From assembly GCF_007097485.1 (NCBI RefSeq), contig NZ_VKDE01000040.1, positions 1 to 34,732 of the forward strand: a stretch of 34,732 nucleotides of DNA. Reading direction: 5' to 3'. Shown here piece after piece: positions 23,437 through 31,109 of this stretch. This DNA is from Carboxylicivirga sp. M1479. GTDB taxonomy: Bacteria; Bacteroidota; Bacteroidia; Bacteroidales; Marinilabiliaceae. The notes beneath the pieces are model-generated. The model did not search any database, was not told the DNA's origin, and was given only the letters and a program-made list of their open reading frames with translations. The stretch's first letter is position 1, and each line of letters opens with the position of its first letter. The position numbers were made by a program, and so were the translations under genes.

Positions 23437-25218
23437 ATGAAACCCTTGTCAAAAGCATCAATCTCCCTTTTAATTGAATCGGTAAGAATAGTATACAACA
23501 GCTCGCCAAAATGGACATGGGTAAATGCATTGGTCATGATCATACGTGGGGTAGTTCCCTTACTATTACTCTACATTGTAAAACAGCTTATTGATGTGGT
23601 AACTGCCTATTCAAGTGGCATCAACACTAACGAAGAAGTACTTTTTACAACCATCGGTCTTACTACTTCATTTTTCTTACTTAATTCCATTAGCGGCTCA
23701 ATCAGTAACCTTACGCGAGAGCGTCATAGCCACTTTATCAACGACTTTGTACAAAACATTATACACAACAAAACAGTACATATCCCATACTTCTATTTTG
23801 AAGATGCCAACTACCAGGATACTTTTTACAGGGCTCTAAACGACTCTAGCTACAGACCTGCCCGAATTTTCTATAGCCTACTTCTAACACTACAGAATAT
23901 TATCACGTTAACTCTTATTATAATTGTTCTGAGCAACATACATTGGGCGATGATTCCCTTGTTAATTTTATCAAGCGGTCCTGTTTTTTACTACCGCATC
24001 CTCTACACTAAAAAAATATACCAATACCGTAAAGATCACACCCAGGATGAACGTCGCGTTCACTATTTCAACAGACTACTGACTGCCAAGGACTTTGCTA
24101 AAGAACTTCGGGTTTTTAATCTTGGTAAAACTTTTAAATCAGAATATGAACATTACAAGCAGGATTTAAGGAATAAGCAATGGTCACTTTCTAAAGCAAA
24201 AACAATACGTGAGATAATCGTACAATTGTTATCAACTATTATTTTGCTTGTTATTATATCATACGTCATTAAGCAAACCATTAATGGAGTTGTATCAACT
24301 GGATCAATGGCAATGTATTTTCTGGCGCTACAAAGAGCTTATGCAGTGCTACAAGGTCTTATGGGTGGACTAAGCTCACTATACGAAGACAACTTGTTTA
24401 TTAAAAACTTCTTTGATTTCCAGAACATCAAAATCAAAGACAAAAAAGGTAATTTATCTTTTCCGTCACCAATTAAACAAGGGATTGAATTTAAAAATGT
24501 AAGTTTTCAATATCCAAATTCATCCAAGTGGGCCTTAACAAATATCAATTTAAGTATAAGCAAAGGTCAAACGGTAGCGGTGGTCGGACACAATGGCTGT
24601 GGTAAAACTTCCCTTGTTAAGCTCCTTAGTGGACTGCATCAGCCAAATAAAGGTGAAATATTAATTGATAATCAAAATCTAAACGACATAAGTCTAGATG
24701 AAATAGCTGATAATCTGTCCATTATATTCCAGGACTTTATGCTCTATAATACCAGCGCAAAAAATAATATTCGCTATGGCAATATTCATCGCACAAACAA
24801 TGATAGGGATATAAAAGAAGCAGCCCACAAAGCGGGAATAGGCCCAATGCTAGAAAAAATGCCTCAAGGCTACGAAACAACTTTAGGCACTTTATTCAAA
24901 GGCAGCCAAATGCTTAGCCGTGGCGAATGGCAACGCACTGCATTAGCGAGATCTTTTTACAATACCAATGCTCAACTAATTATTCTTGATGAGCCCACCA
25001 GTTCACTAGACGCATTTACAGAAGCTAAGCTAATCAACCATTTTAAGGTTATTACAAAAGATAAAACATCACTAATCGTAAGTCACCGACTTTCCACCAT
25101 TAAACTGGCCGACATTCTAGTGGTTATGGAAAATGGAAGCATCGCTGAAGTTGGCACAGCCGATGAATTAATTCAGAAAAAAGGTGTTTATTTTAAAATG
25201 ATTGAATCTCTTAAATAA
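23437..25218 (+). CDS. ABC exporter (fused permease and ATPase) of the peptide cluster
   Basis: A 593-residue half-transporter: a six-helix membrane domain (about 20-310) and a nucleotide-binding domain (about 345-593). Walker A is GHNGCGKTS at 384-392, the signature is LSRGEWQ at 493-499 (the usual LSGGQ is altered), Walker B ends LIILDEP with D518-E519, and the switch histidine is H550 in VSHRLST. There is no N-terminal C39 peptidase domain, so any leader cleavage must be done by another protein, such as the S26-like peptidase 82 bases upstream. Likely exports the mature peptide. Its stop lies 9 bases from the stop of the convergent beta-barrel gene. A near-match -7 box (TACTTTAG) precedes it, so it may have an additional promoter. 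Confidence 0.88.
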   Translation: MKPLSKASISLLIESVRIVYNSSPKWTWVNALVMIIRGVVPLLLLYIVKQLIDVVTAYSSGINTNEEVLFTTIGLTTSFFLLNSISGSISNLTRERHSHFINDFVQNIIHNKTVHIPYFYFEDANYQDTFYRALNDSSYRPARIFYSLLLTLQNIITLTLIIIVLSNIHWAMIPLLILSSGPVFYYRILYTKKIYQYRKDHTQDERRVHYFNRLLTAKDFAKELRVFNLGKTFKSEYEHYKQDLRNKQWSLSKAKTIREIIVQLLSTIILLVIISYVIKQTINGVVSTGSMAMYFLALQRAYAVLQGLMGGLSSLYEDNLFIKNFFDFQNIKIKDKKGNLSFPSPIKQGIEFKNVSFQYPNSSKWALTNINLSISKGQTVAVVGHNGCGKTSLVKLLSGLHQPNKGEILIDNQNLNDISLDEIADNLSIIFQDFMLYNTSAKNNIRYGNIHRTNNDRDIKEAAHKAGIGPMLEKMPQGYETTLGTLFKGSQMLSRGEWQRTALARSFYNTNAQLIILDEPTSSLDAFTEAKLINHFKVITKDKTSLIVSHRLSTIKLADILVVMENGSIAEVGTADELIQKKGVYFKMIESLK

Positions 25219-25227
25219 CGCTTTGTT

Positions 25228-26541
25228 TTAATTAACAACAAAGGTTATACCTCCATACACGCCAAAGGAATAGGGCTGAAAATTGTACTGATCATTGGCA
25301 TTCACCGAATTTAAAAAATACTTTAAACGAGGCTCAACACTCAATCTAATCATTTTTGTTATTGGCACATCAACACCTAAACCCATTGAGCTGCTAATTA
25401 CAAAACTTTTGATATCACTTGTTTCTCCAATCGCTTCCTCCTCACCTCCAACAATCGCATAAGCTACGTTATCAATCAAAAAATTCGAACTAAATCCTCC
25501 TGACAAAGACAGATATGGAAAACTCTTAAACAATGAATAACGAGCTATCATAGGCACTTCAACGTAATCCAATGTTTGTTTGATTGTATTGACGGAACTG
25601 AAAGCAGTTGGCTCATGCATTAAAAAATCAGGTCCTTGCAATTGTTCAGCCTGCATAGCGGCCTTATTCACAACCACCGCACCTAAGGAATTTGAAGTAT
25701 CAAAACTAATAAGATTCTGCGTTTCACTTAGTCCTACTCTTCCTCCTTTCATACTAGCGCTAGAGTTAACTTCTTGACCAACCTGTGAATACAAAACTCC
25801 TGTTTCAAAAGACCAACGAGAATTAGTACTAACCCGAACTTGCAAACCACCACCCAAAGACTTGATACCACTTTCATCAATATGCGATGGCGTGTTACTA
25901 TACACCTCTCCTCCTGTATAGTAGTTCGCTTTTGAGTTGTATGATGGGGCGACAAAACCGCCCACACTTATTTGAGCTTTATTTCGTTTACTTCGACTTT
26001 CTTCAGCGGAGGCATACAGTGGGTAGTATTCATTGCTCTTATTTACACGTAGCCCATTATCAATTTCAAAACCGACAGCTATTTGACTGAGAGGCAAAGA
26101 TTCCAACAAAGTCAATTGTTCCACAGAGGAATCAACATTTTTGGAATACAAAATTGACACCTGACTATTCTTAACACTAGATTCTTGTATTACGGAAATA
26201 TCTTCTTTCGATAGGGGTGATTCTTTTGCCTGACTATCTTTTTGTTGGCTTTTATTTAATTCATGATCGGTCGAGTCATCCAGCAACGTTTCAGTCACAA
26301 CAGGTTTAAAGTCGATGCTTGCATCTTGCTTCATTTGATAAAACAAACCTAAGGACGATGCTATTACTCCCAAGATACAGGCAGCAGCAACACTCCTCCA
26401 CACCATCACCTTCCGCTTACCTATGCGTTGTTTCGACAATGAGGCCTCAATTGATTTCCAAACATAATCTTCTGTTGGCGTCTCATAATCAGCTAAGCCG
26501 TTTTTAAACAAAGCATCTATATCACTTTTTTCCCTCAACAT
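25228..26541 (-). CDS. Anti-sigma-like N-terminus and membrane anchor fused to an outer-membrane-type beta-barrel domain
   Basis: A 437-residue protein made of two unlike parts. Residues 1-46 are cytoplasmic and anti-sigma-like in position (DIDALFKNGLADYETPTEDYVW). One membrane helix follows at about 47-69 (VWRSVAAACILGVIASSLGLF), then a charged low-complexity periplasmic linker (about 72-135). A PorT/OmpA-like beta-barrel domain fills about 190-437 (AQISVGGFVAPSYNSKANYY; SLSGGFSSNFLIDNVAY; RLSVEPRLKYFLNSVNAND), ending YGGITFVVN. It overlaps the upstream ECF sigma gene by 7 bases, the arrangement expected of a sigma/anti-sigma pair. There is no cleavable signal peptide. The domain order is known in Bacteroidota, but how a barrel-like domain is handled behind an inner-membrane anchor is unclear. 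Confidence 0.75.
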   Translation of the reverse strand: MLREKSDIDALFKNGLADYETPTEDYVWKSIEASLSKQRIGKRKVMVWRSVAAACILGVIASSLGLFYQMKQDASIDFKPVVTETLLDDSTDHELNKSQQKDSQAKESPLSKEDISVIQESSVKNSQVSILYSKNVDSSVEQLTLLESLPLSQIAVGFEIDNGLRVNKSNEYYPLYASAEESRSKRNKAQISVGGFVAPSYNSKANYYTGGEVYSNTPSHIDESGIKSLGGGLQVRVSTNSRWSFETGVLYSQVGQEVNSSASMKGGRVGLSETQNLISFDTSNSLGAVVVNKAAMQAEQLQGPDFLMHEPTAFSSVNTIKQTLDYVEVPMIARYSLFKSFPYLSLSGGFSSNFLIDNVAYAIVGGEEEAIGETSDIKSFVISSSMGLGVDVPITKMIRLSVEPRLKYFLNSVNANDQYNFQPYSFGVYGGITFVVN

Positions 26542-27086
26542 ACAACCTGTCTTTTCTGAACCACTCTATCTTCAATACTATTCTTTAACCACTGACGTGC
26601 TCTCGCCAAATTTGACTTAGATGTACCAACTGAAATACCAGCTGTTTTAGCTATTTCTGAGTGAGAAAACCCATCTAATACATATAAATTAAATACTAGC
26701 TTATACTTTGGTGGTAACTCTTGTATTAATGCAATTAACTCTTCCTGACTGATGACTTCATCATCCACTTCCTCTTTCACATCTTCTGCCAACACGGGAA
26801 ATTCATCAACCAAAACTTCGGGTTGTTTTTTACGATAAACCTCAATAACGGTATTAACCATTATTCGCCGCATCCAACCTTCAAAAGATCCTTTAAAAGC
26901 AAACTTTTTAATATTATTAAACACCTTAATAAATCCTTCTTGCAAACAGTCTTCAGCTTCCGTTTTATCCTGACTATAACGTAAACAAACCGCATACATT
27001 TTCCCGGCAAACACATCATACAACTGTTTTTGCGCTGATGCTTTACCTTTTTGGCAGGCTTTTATTATGTGTGTAAGGTTGTCCAA
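26535..27086 (-). CDS. ECF RNA polymerase sigma-70 factor
   Basis: A 183-residue sigma factor. Region 2 is seen at about 23-82 (LYDVFAGKMYAVCLRYSQDK, EAEDCLQEGFIKVFNNIKKF, FEGWMRRIMVNTVIEVYRKK) and region 4 at about 117-172 (LPPKYKLVFNLYVLDGFSHS, then the helix-turn-helix EIAKTAGISVGTSKSNLARA). The start is TTG at 27086; no ATG fits the normal N-terminus. It overlaps the fused anti-sigma/beta-barrel gene. In Bacteroidota such pairs often control envelope or stress genes; targets are unknown. It differs from the FecI-type sigma at 4222-4803 and has no FecR or TonB-receptor partner here. Confidence 0.92.
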   Translation of the reverse strand: MDNLTHIIKACQKGKASAQKQLYDVFAGKMYAVCLRYSQDKTEAEDCLQEGFIKVFNNIKKFAFKGSFEGWMRRIMVNTVIEVYRKKQPEVLVDEFPVLAEDVKEEVDDEVISQEELIALIQELPPKYKLVFNLYVLDGFSHSEIAKTAGISVGTSKSNLARARQWLKNSIEDRVVQKRQVVC

Positions 27087-27214
27087 TATTACTTGACTTC
27101 TATTTTAAAATAAAGCGTAATATTGCTGGCAATGTCAATATCCCCCATCTCATAGATTCTGTGTTGATAGGAAGATGGAGTTTTTGTTACGAGGTTGCGT
27201 TATTGAAACGCTTT

Positions 27215-27676
27215 TTAATAATTTTTTTTAGCCCTGTCCATTTCACGGCCAGCATCTTTTGTTTTCAACGACTCACGTTTATCATGTTGTTTTTTACCTT
27301 TTGCTAAAGCTATTTCAACTTTGACTAAACCTCTATCGTTAAAGAATATTTTAACAGGAACAATGGTTAATCCAGTCTCCTTTGTTTTTCTTTCTAACTT
27401 CTGTAGTTCTTTCTTTTTCAACAATAATTTGCGCTCTCGTTCTGGTTGATGATTATTAAAAGTACCATAAAAATATTCTGAGATGCGCATACCTTTCAAC
27501 CACAACTCTCCATTGACAAAAAAACAATAAGAGTCAACCATGCTAGCTTTTCCTAATCGAATTGATTTGATTTCTGTTCCTACCAATTGCACCCCAGCAC
27601 TAAAACGCTCGATTAACTCATAATCAAATGTTGCTCTTTTGTTTCTAATATTTAAACGTGAAGTTGGTAAGCTCAT
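27215..27676 (-). CDS. smpB: SsrA-binding protein SmpB
   Basis: A 153-residue trans-translation factor that binds tmRNA and delivers it to stalled ribosomes. Family features: the N-terminal [20 protein letters not shown], the tmRNA-binding core [20 protein letters not shown], and a basic C-terminal tail ([13 protein letters not shown]...[10 protein letters not shown]) that enters the mRNA channel. Length is typical. The start ATG overlaps the stop of the upstream Yip1-like gene by four bases (ATGA), so they are translationally coupled. The tmRNA gene itself is not in this window. Confidence 0.97.
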   Translation of the reverse strand: MSLPTSRLNIRNKRATFDYELIERFSAGVQLVGTEIKSIRLGKASMVDSYCFFVNGELWLKGMRISEYFYGTFNNHQPERERKLLLKKKELQKLERKTKETGLTIVPVKIFFNDRGLVKVEIALAKGKKQHDKRESLKTKDAGREMDRAKKNY

Positions 27677-28266
27677 ACAGTTAGGTTACTAATAAAAATA
27701 AATAATCGATCGATTAACACGGGTATAAGAAGAATTACAATGCTAGATAAGGCAGTAAGCCATACCCTATTTTCTTTGGTCACATTATTAACATGACCTA
27801 AAGCTAGCCATACTAAATAAGCCACATACAAATTCAAGATGCTTCCAATTATAATTGCTTCAGGAATTAAGGCTATAACAGATCCTGTTAAATACATCAC
27901 ACACGACGAAAAGGCCACTAATTGAAACACCTGCTCTTTATCAATTGAAAGATTAAATGCATTGAAAGCCTTAAATAATGAGTAATAGCTCAAGTATAAA
28001 CCAAAGAAGAAACCTGAAAAAGTAAAAGCCGCTGATTTAAGTGCAGCCTGAAAATCTAACTCCTGATGACTCAATAAGTAACCAACAAAAACTGCAGCGG
28101 TATAAAAACCTATCAATGGCAGACTAAAACTAGACAAAACATCATTGGTCGTTTTCCTCTCCTCCATCACAATTTTCCACTCACTCTGAGGACTGATAAT
28201 TAATTCTTTTAATCGTCCAATCAGATTTTTGTACAACACCCCTAAACCTATTGCTTCCTTACTCAT
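27673..28266 (-). CDS. Yip1-domain-like integral membrane protein
   Basis: A 197-residue protein with about five hydrophobic helices (for example [56 protein letters not shown]) after a soluble start containing the [12 protein letters not shown] stretch typical of bacterial Yip1-like proteins (inner-membrane, function poorly known). It overlaps smpB by four bases. A strong GAGGAGG at 28285-28291 lies 18 bases before this ATG and better fits a four-codon frame (MTNE, 28259-28273) that overlaps the start, which may couple translation. Confidence 0.75.
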   Translation of the reverse strand: MSKEAIGLGVLYKNLIGRLKELIISPQSEWKIVMEERKTTNDVLSSFSLPLIGFYTAAVFVGYLLSHQELDFQAALKSAAFTFSGFFFGLYLSYYSLFKAFNAFNLSIDKEQVFQLVAFSSCVMYLTGSVIALIPEAIIIGSILNLYVAYLVWLALGHVNNVTKENRVWLTALSSIVILLIPVLIDRLFIFISNLTV

Positions 28267-28295
28267 TCGTCATGTTTTCGTTTTCCTCCTCATCC

Positions 28296-28314
28296 CTTAA
28301 GTACATAACTTAAG
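28296..28314. repeat. Perfect inverted repeat in the leader of the Yip1-like/smpB operon
   Basis: CTTAAGT and ACTTAAG are separated by ACATA. It lies 30-48 bases before the Yip1-like ATG and downstream of the predicted -7 box, so it would be in the 5' leader RNA or act as an operator. No T-run follows. Confidence 0.4.
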
Positions 28315-28328
28315 CGTTGAATCAAATG

Positions 28329-28336
28329 CAAAAATA
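28329..28336 (-). promoter_or_regulatory. Putative -7 element of the Yip1-like/smpB operon
   Basis: On the minus strand TATTTTTG matches TAnnTTTG, about 63 bases before the ATG at 28266. No clear -33 element. Confidence 0.35.
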
Positions 28337-28571
28337 GCAATTTTATCCAACTGTTTTCTGGAATGTTATTTAACATGTGAGGAATCCTATCATTTTTAGT
28401 CTCGATAAAAATAAGCCCTAATTAAGATTGAATATCAGTTCACATTATTTCAAGCACAGCTCAAACACACAAAAACAACACCATAAGTACCTCACTAATA
28501 AACAAAACACAAGCAGAAGCCTCCACACTTGCAATTCTTTCACTTGACAAACATTACTCATCATTTTTTGT

Positions 28572-28579
28572 TACTTTTG
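28572..28579 (+). promoter_or_regulatory. Putative -7 element of the DUF5063-to-tex gene run
   Basis: TACTTTTG matches TAnnTTTG, 55 bases before the ATG at 28635. A TTGAC lies 25 bases upstream, longer than the normal spacing. Confidence 0.4.
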
Positions 28580-28634
28580 CCATTCATTGTTACATCGTCA
28601 TTCCTATAGCTGTTGGAGTGATTAAATAGTATTT

Positions 28635-29267
28635 ATGGAAGAATCATTTGAGCACATTGTTTACTCTAAAAATGTCATTGAATTTGTAACTGTAGCAAAA
28701 GAGTTTTGCTCGTTTGTTGAATCTTCGGAAGAGATGTCGCGCAAGGAGTTTGTAACGGTTGCCACTCGAATTATTCCCTTGCTATACTTAAAGGCCTCGG
28801 TATTACCTAAGACAGAGCCTGAATTAGAAGAAAGTATTGAAAAGACTGTTGATGAAATGATGTATGCGCATATTCAGGACAGCATAACATCAAAACTCGG
28901 ACGATTCAATGATTATCTGGAAGTATTTAACTCAGAAATGCAATTGAGTGATACGCCAATCATCGCCTTTATTGGAGAAGATATGGCAGATATTTACCAA
29001 GATCTCAAAGACTTTATCTCAGCATATCGCTTAGGCGTAACTGAAGTAATGAACGATGCCCTTGCCGAAGTTGTTAGTAATTTTGAATTATACTGGGGAC
29101 AACGAATTGTTAATACACTAAGAGCTTTACACGCCGTATTACATGGAAGTGAACCTCTTGAGGAAGAAGAGGGCGAAGAAGCTTTTCAGGATAATCAGCG
29201 TAAAGAAAGCTGGTACAATAAGATGCAGAAAGATTGGCAAGACGACAATGACGAACTAAACCAATAA
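28635..29267 (+). CDS. DUF5063-family protein
   Basis: A 210-residue, probably all-helical soluble acidic protein. The pattern FEHIVYSKNVIEFVTVAKEF followed by RIIPLLYLKASVLP and FNSEMQLSDTPIIAFIGEDM with YWGQRIVNTLRALHAVL is what I recognise as DUF5063, a Bacteroidota family of unknown function. The tail is very acidic (EPLEEEEGEEAFQDN). It begins a plus-strand run and is followed 24 bases later by the exonuclease gene, so a role linked to RNA or nucleic-acid processing is possible but not shown. Confidence 0.8.
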   Translation: MEESFEHIVYSKNVIEFVTVAKEFCSFVESSEEMSRKEFVTVATRIIPLLYLKASVLPKTEPELEESIEKTVDEMMYAHIQDSITSKLGRFNDYLEVFNSEMQLSDTPIIAFIGEDMADIYQDLKDFISAYRLGVTEVMNDALAEVVSNFELYWGQRIVNTLRALHAVLHGSEPLEEEEGEEAFQDNQRKESWYNKMQKDWQDDNDELNQ

Positions 29268-29291
29268 TTTATTAAATCCACTACTAGATAA

Positions 29292-29888
29292 ATGGAGAAA
29301 ACCATAAGCAAAGAAGCACTCAATGATTTACCCTTAAAGCATTTTGAAGGCAGAGTGGATGTTGTTGAAGATGAAAACACTGTTGAAGAACTTGTTAAAG
29401 AACTTGAGCAACATAATTGTATTGGCTTTGATACTGAAACAAAACCCTCGTTTCAAAAGGGGAAAATTAATCAAGTTTCATTATTGCAATTCTCAACCGA
29501 AACCAAAGCCTATTTATTTCGACTGAATAAAACAGGCATGCATCCTGCCATTGTTCGACTACTATCGAATCCGAACATATTAAAGGTAGGCGTTGGAATA
29601 CGTGATGACATAAGGGGATTAAATCGTTTACACGAATTTGATCATGCTGGTTTTGTTGAAATACAAGATCATGTTAAGAGAGTAGATATTGAAGACACCA
29701 GCCTGAAAAAATTAGCTGGTATCGTACTTAATTTCAGAGTGAGTAAACGACAGCGCTTATCAAACTGGGAGGCACCACGTTTAAGTGAAGGACAAGTTAT
29801 TTATGCTGCCACCGATGCCTGGGTAGCTCTCAAATTAATGATTCGATTATTAGAAAAGTTTCCACATGCGGAAGCACAAACAATTTAG
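29292..29888 (+). CDS. DEDDy 3'-5' exonuclease (RNase D-like domain)
   Basis: A 198-residue single-domain exonuclease. The two-metal motifs are complete: FDTET with D47 and E49 (Exo I), GIRDDIRGL with D105/D106 (Exo II), and YAATDAW with Y171 and D175 (Exo III, the y subtype). The domain resembles the catalytic part of RNase D and WRN-type exonucleases, but the HRDC domains of RNase D are absent. It could trim structured RNA or DNA 3' ends; the substrate is unknown. It sits between the DUF5063 gene and the rRNA methyltransferase, with a 12-base gap before the latter. Confidence 0.9.
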   Translation: MEKTISKEALNDLPLKHFEGRVDVVEDENTVEELVKELEQHNCIGFDTETKPSFQKGKINQVSLLQFSTETKAYLFRLNKTGMHPAIVRLLSNPNILKVGVGIRDDIRGLNRLHEFDHAGFVEIQDHVKRVDIEDTSLKKLAGIVLNFRVSKRQRLSNWEAPRLSEGQVIYAATDAWVALKLMIRLLEKFPHAEAQTI

Positions 29889-29900
29889 ACCATATTATCA

Positions 29901-31091
29901 ATGGCAGAAAGATCACAATTAGTACTAAAACAGGGGAAAGAACAGAGTTTAAACAGATATCATCCTTGGGTATTTTCAGGCGCAGTTAAAGGCGTTAAAG
30001 GACCTGAATTAATTGAGGGAGATATCGTTGAAGTACTCGATAGTGAAGAGAAATTTTTAGCACTTGGTCATTACATAATTGGCTCTATTGCTGTAAGGGT
30101 TTTTAGTTTCAAAAATGAAACAATAGACCAGAGCTTCTGGCAAAATAAAATTGAACAAGCGTATAACCTACGTAAAGCAAGTGGCTTAGTCGATGATGAA
30201 TCAACCAATGCCTATCGTTTGGTACATGGAGAAGGCGATTATTTACCAGGGCTTATTATTGATTATTACAACGGTACCGCAGTAGTACAAATGCATACCG
30301 TAGGAATGTACCTCATTAGAGATACAATCTCTAAAGCACTTCAGGCTGTTTTAGGCGATGATTTGGTTTCTATTTTCAACAAATCGGAAGGCACAATGCC
30401 TTACAAAGCAGATGTTGAACCAGTAAATGGCTATATTTTTGGTAAAAGCTCTGAAAAAGTAGCCCTTGAAAATGGATTGAAGTTTAAGGTAGATTGGGAA
30501 CGTGGGCAAAAAACAGGCTTTTTTGTTGACCAACGAGAGAACCGATCATTAATTGAGCACTATAGCAAAAATCGAGATGTACTAAACATGTTTTGCTATA
30601 CGGGTGGATTTTCTTTTTATGCCATGCGTGGTGGCGCCAACACAGTACATTCGGTAGATAGCTCTGAGCGTGCTATCGAAATTACCAAAGATAATGTTGA
30701 GCTCAATTTCCCAGGTGACAAAAGGCACGAAGCATACGCCATGGATGCCTTTAAATACATGAACAAAACCAAGGGAAAGTATGACTTAATCATATTAGAT
30801 CCACCAGCCTTTGCTAAGCATATTAATGTGGTAAAAAATGCTTTGCAAGGCTACCGTAGATTAAATGCAAAGGCTTTAGAGCAAATTCGTTCAGGCGGTA
30901 TCTTATTCACTTTCTCATGTTCACAAGTCATCTCAAAAGAACAATTTCGCACCATGGTATTTTCAGCTGCAGCACGAGCTGGCCGTAAAGTGCGTATCTT
31001 ACAACAGCTCACTCAACCAGCCGATCATCCAGTTGACATCTATCACCCAGAAGGAGAATACCTTAAGGGATTGGTCGTTTATGTAGAATAA
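29901..31091 (+). CDS. RlmI-like class I rRNA m5C methyltransferase
   Basis: A 396-residue SAM-dependent enzyme of the RlmI family, which methylates cytosine C5 in 23S rRNA (C1962 in E. coli). An N-terminal PUA domain (about 1-75, starting LVLKQGKEQSLNRYHPWVFS) precedes a middle domain and the Rossmann methyltransferase. Visible motifs: SAM-binding NMFCYTGGFSFYAMRGGA from residue 229, LDPPAF at 299-304, and FSCSQV with the catalytic-type C340. Length matches RlmI (about 395). The exact target base is inferred from the family. Confidence 0.92.
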   Translation: MAERSQLVLKQGKEQSLNRYHPWVFSGAVKGVKGPELIEGDIVEVLDSEEKFLALGHYIIGSIAVRVFSFKNETIDQSFWQNKIEQAYNLRKASGLVDDESTNAYRLVHGEGDYLPGLIIDYYNGTAVVQMHTVGMYLIRDTISKALQAVLGDDLVSIFNKSEGTMPYKADVEPVNGYIFGKSSEKVALENGLKFKVDWERGQKTGFFVDQRENRSLIEHYSKNRDVLNMFCYTGGFSFYAMRGGANTVHSVDSSERAIEITKDNVELNFPGDKRHEAYAMDAFKYMNKTKGKYDLIILDPPAFAKHINVVKNALQGYRRLNAKALEQIRSGGILFTFSCSQVISKEQFRTMVFSAAARAGRKVRILQQLTQPADHPVDIYHPEGEYLKGLVVYVE

Positions 31092-31109
31092 CAAATTAAA
31101 GCAAGCACT

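Larger units (their letters stand above)
28267..28634. other. Divergent intergenic region between the Yip1-like/smpB operon and the DUF5063 operon
   Basis: 368 bases with no credible gene. It holds the GAGGAGG sequence, an inverted repeat at 28296-28314, a minus-strand -7-like box at 28329-28336 and a plus-strand -7-like box at 28572-28579. The stretch in between shows no further structure that I can support. Confidence 0.5.

Noticed and set aside
21524-25218. Lasso-peptide cluster interpretation
   Set aside because: The YxxP motif, PqqD-like protein, kinase and ABC exporter fit, but the essential asparagine-synthetase-like cyclase and transglutaminase-like protease are absent from the window, so a lasso product is not supported.
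27197-27211. Small hairpin GCGTT-ATTGA-AACGC with a T-run on the plus strand after smpB
   Set aside because: The T-run is on the strand opposite to smpB and no plus-strand gene reads into it. The 5-bp stem is too weak to call.
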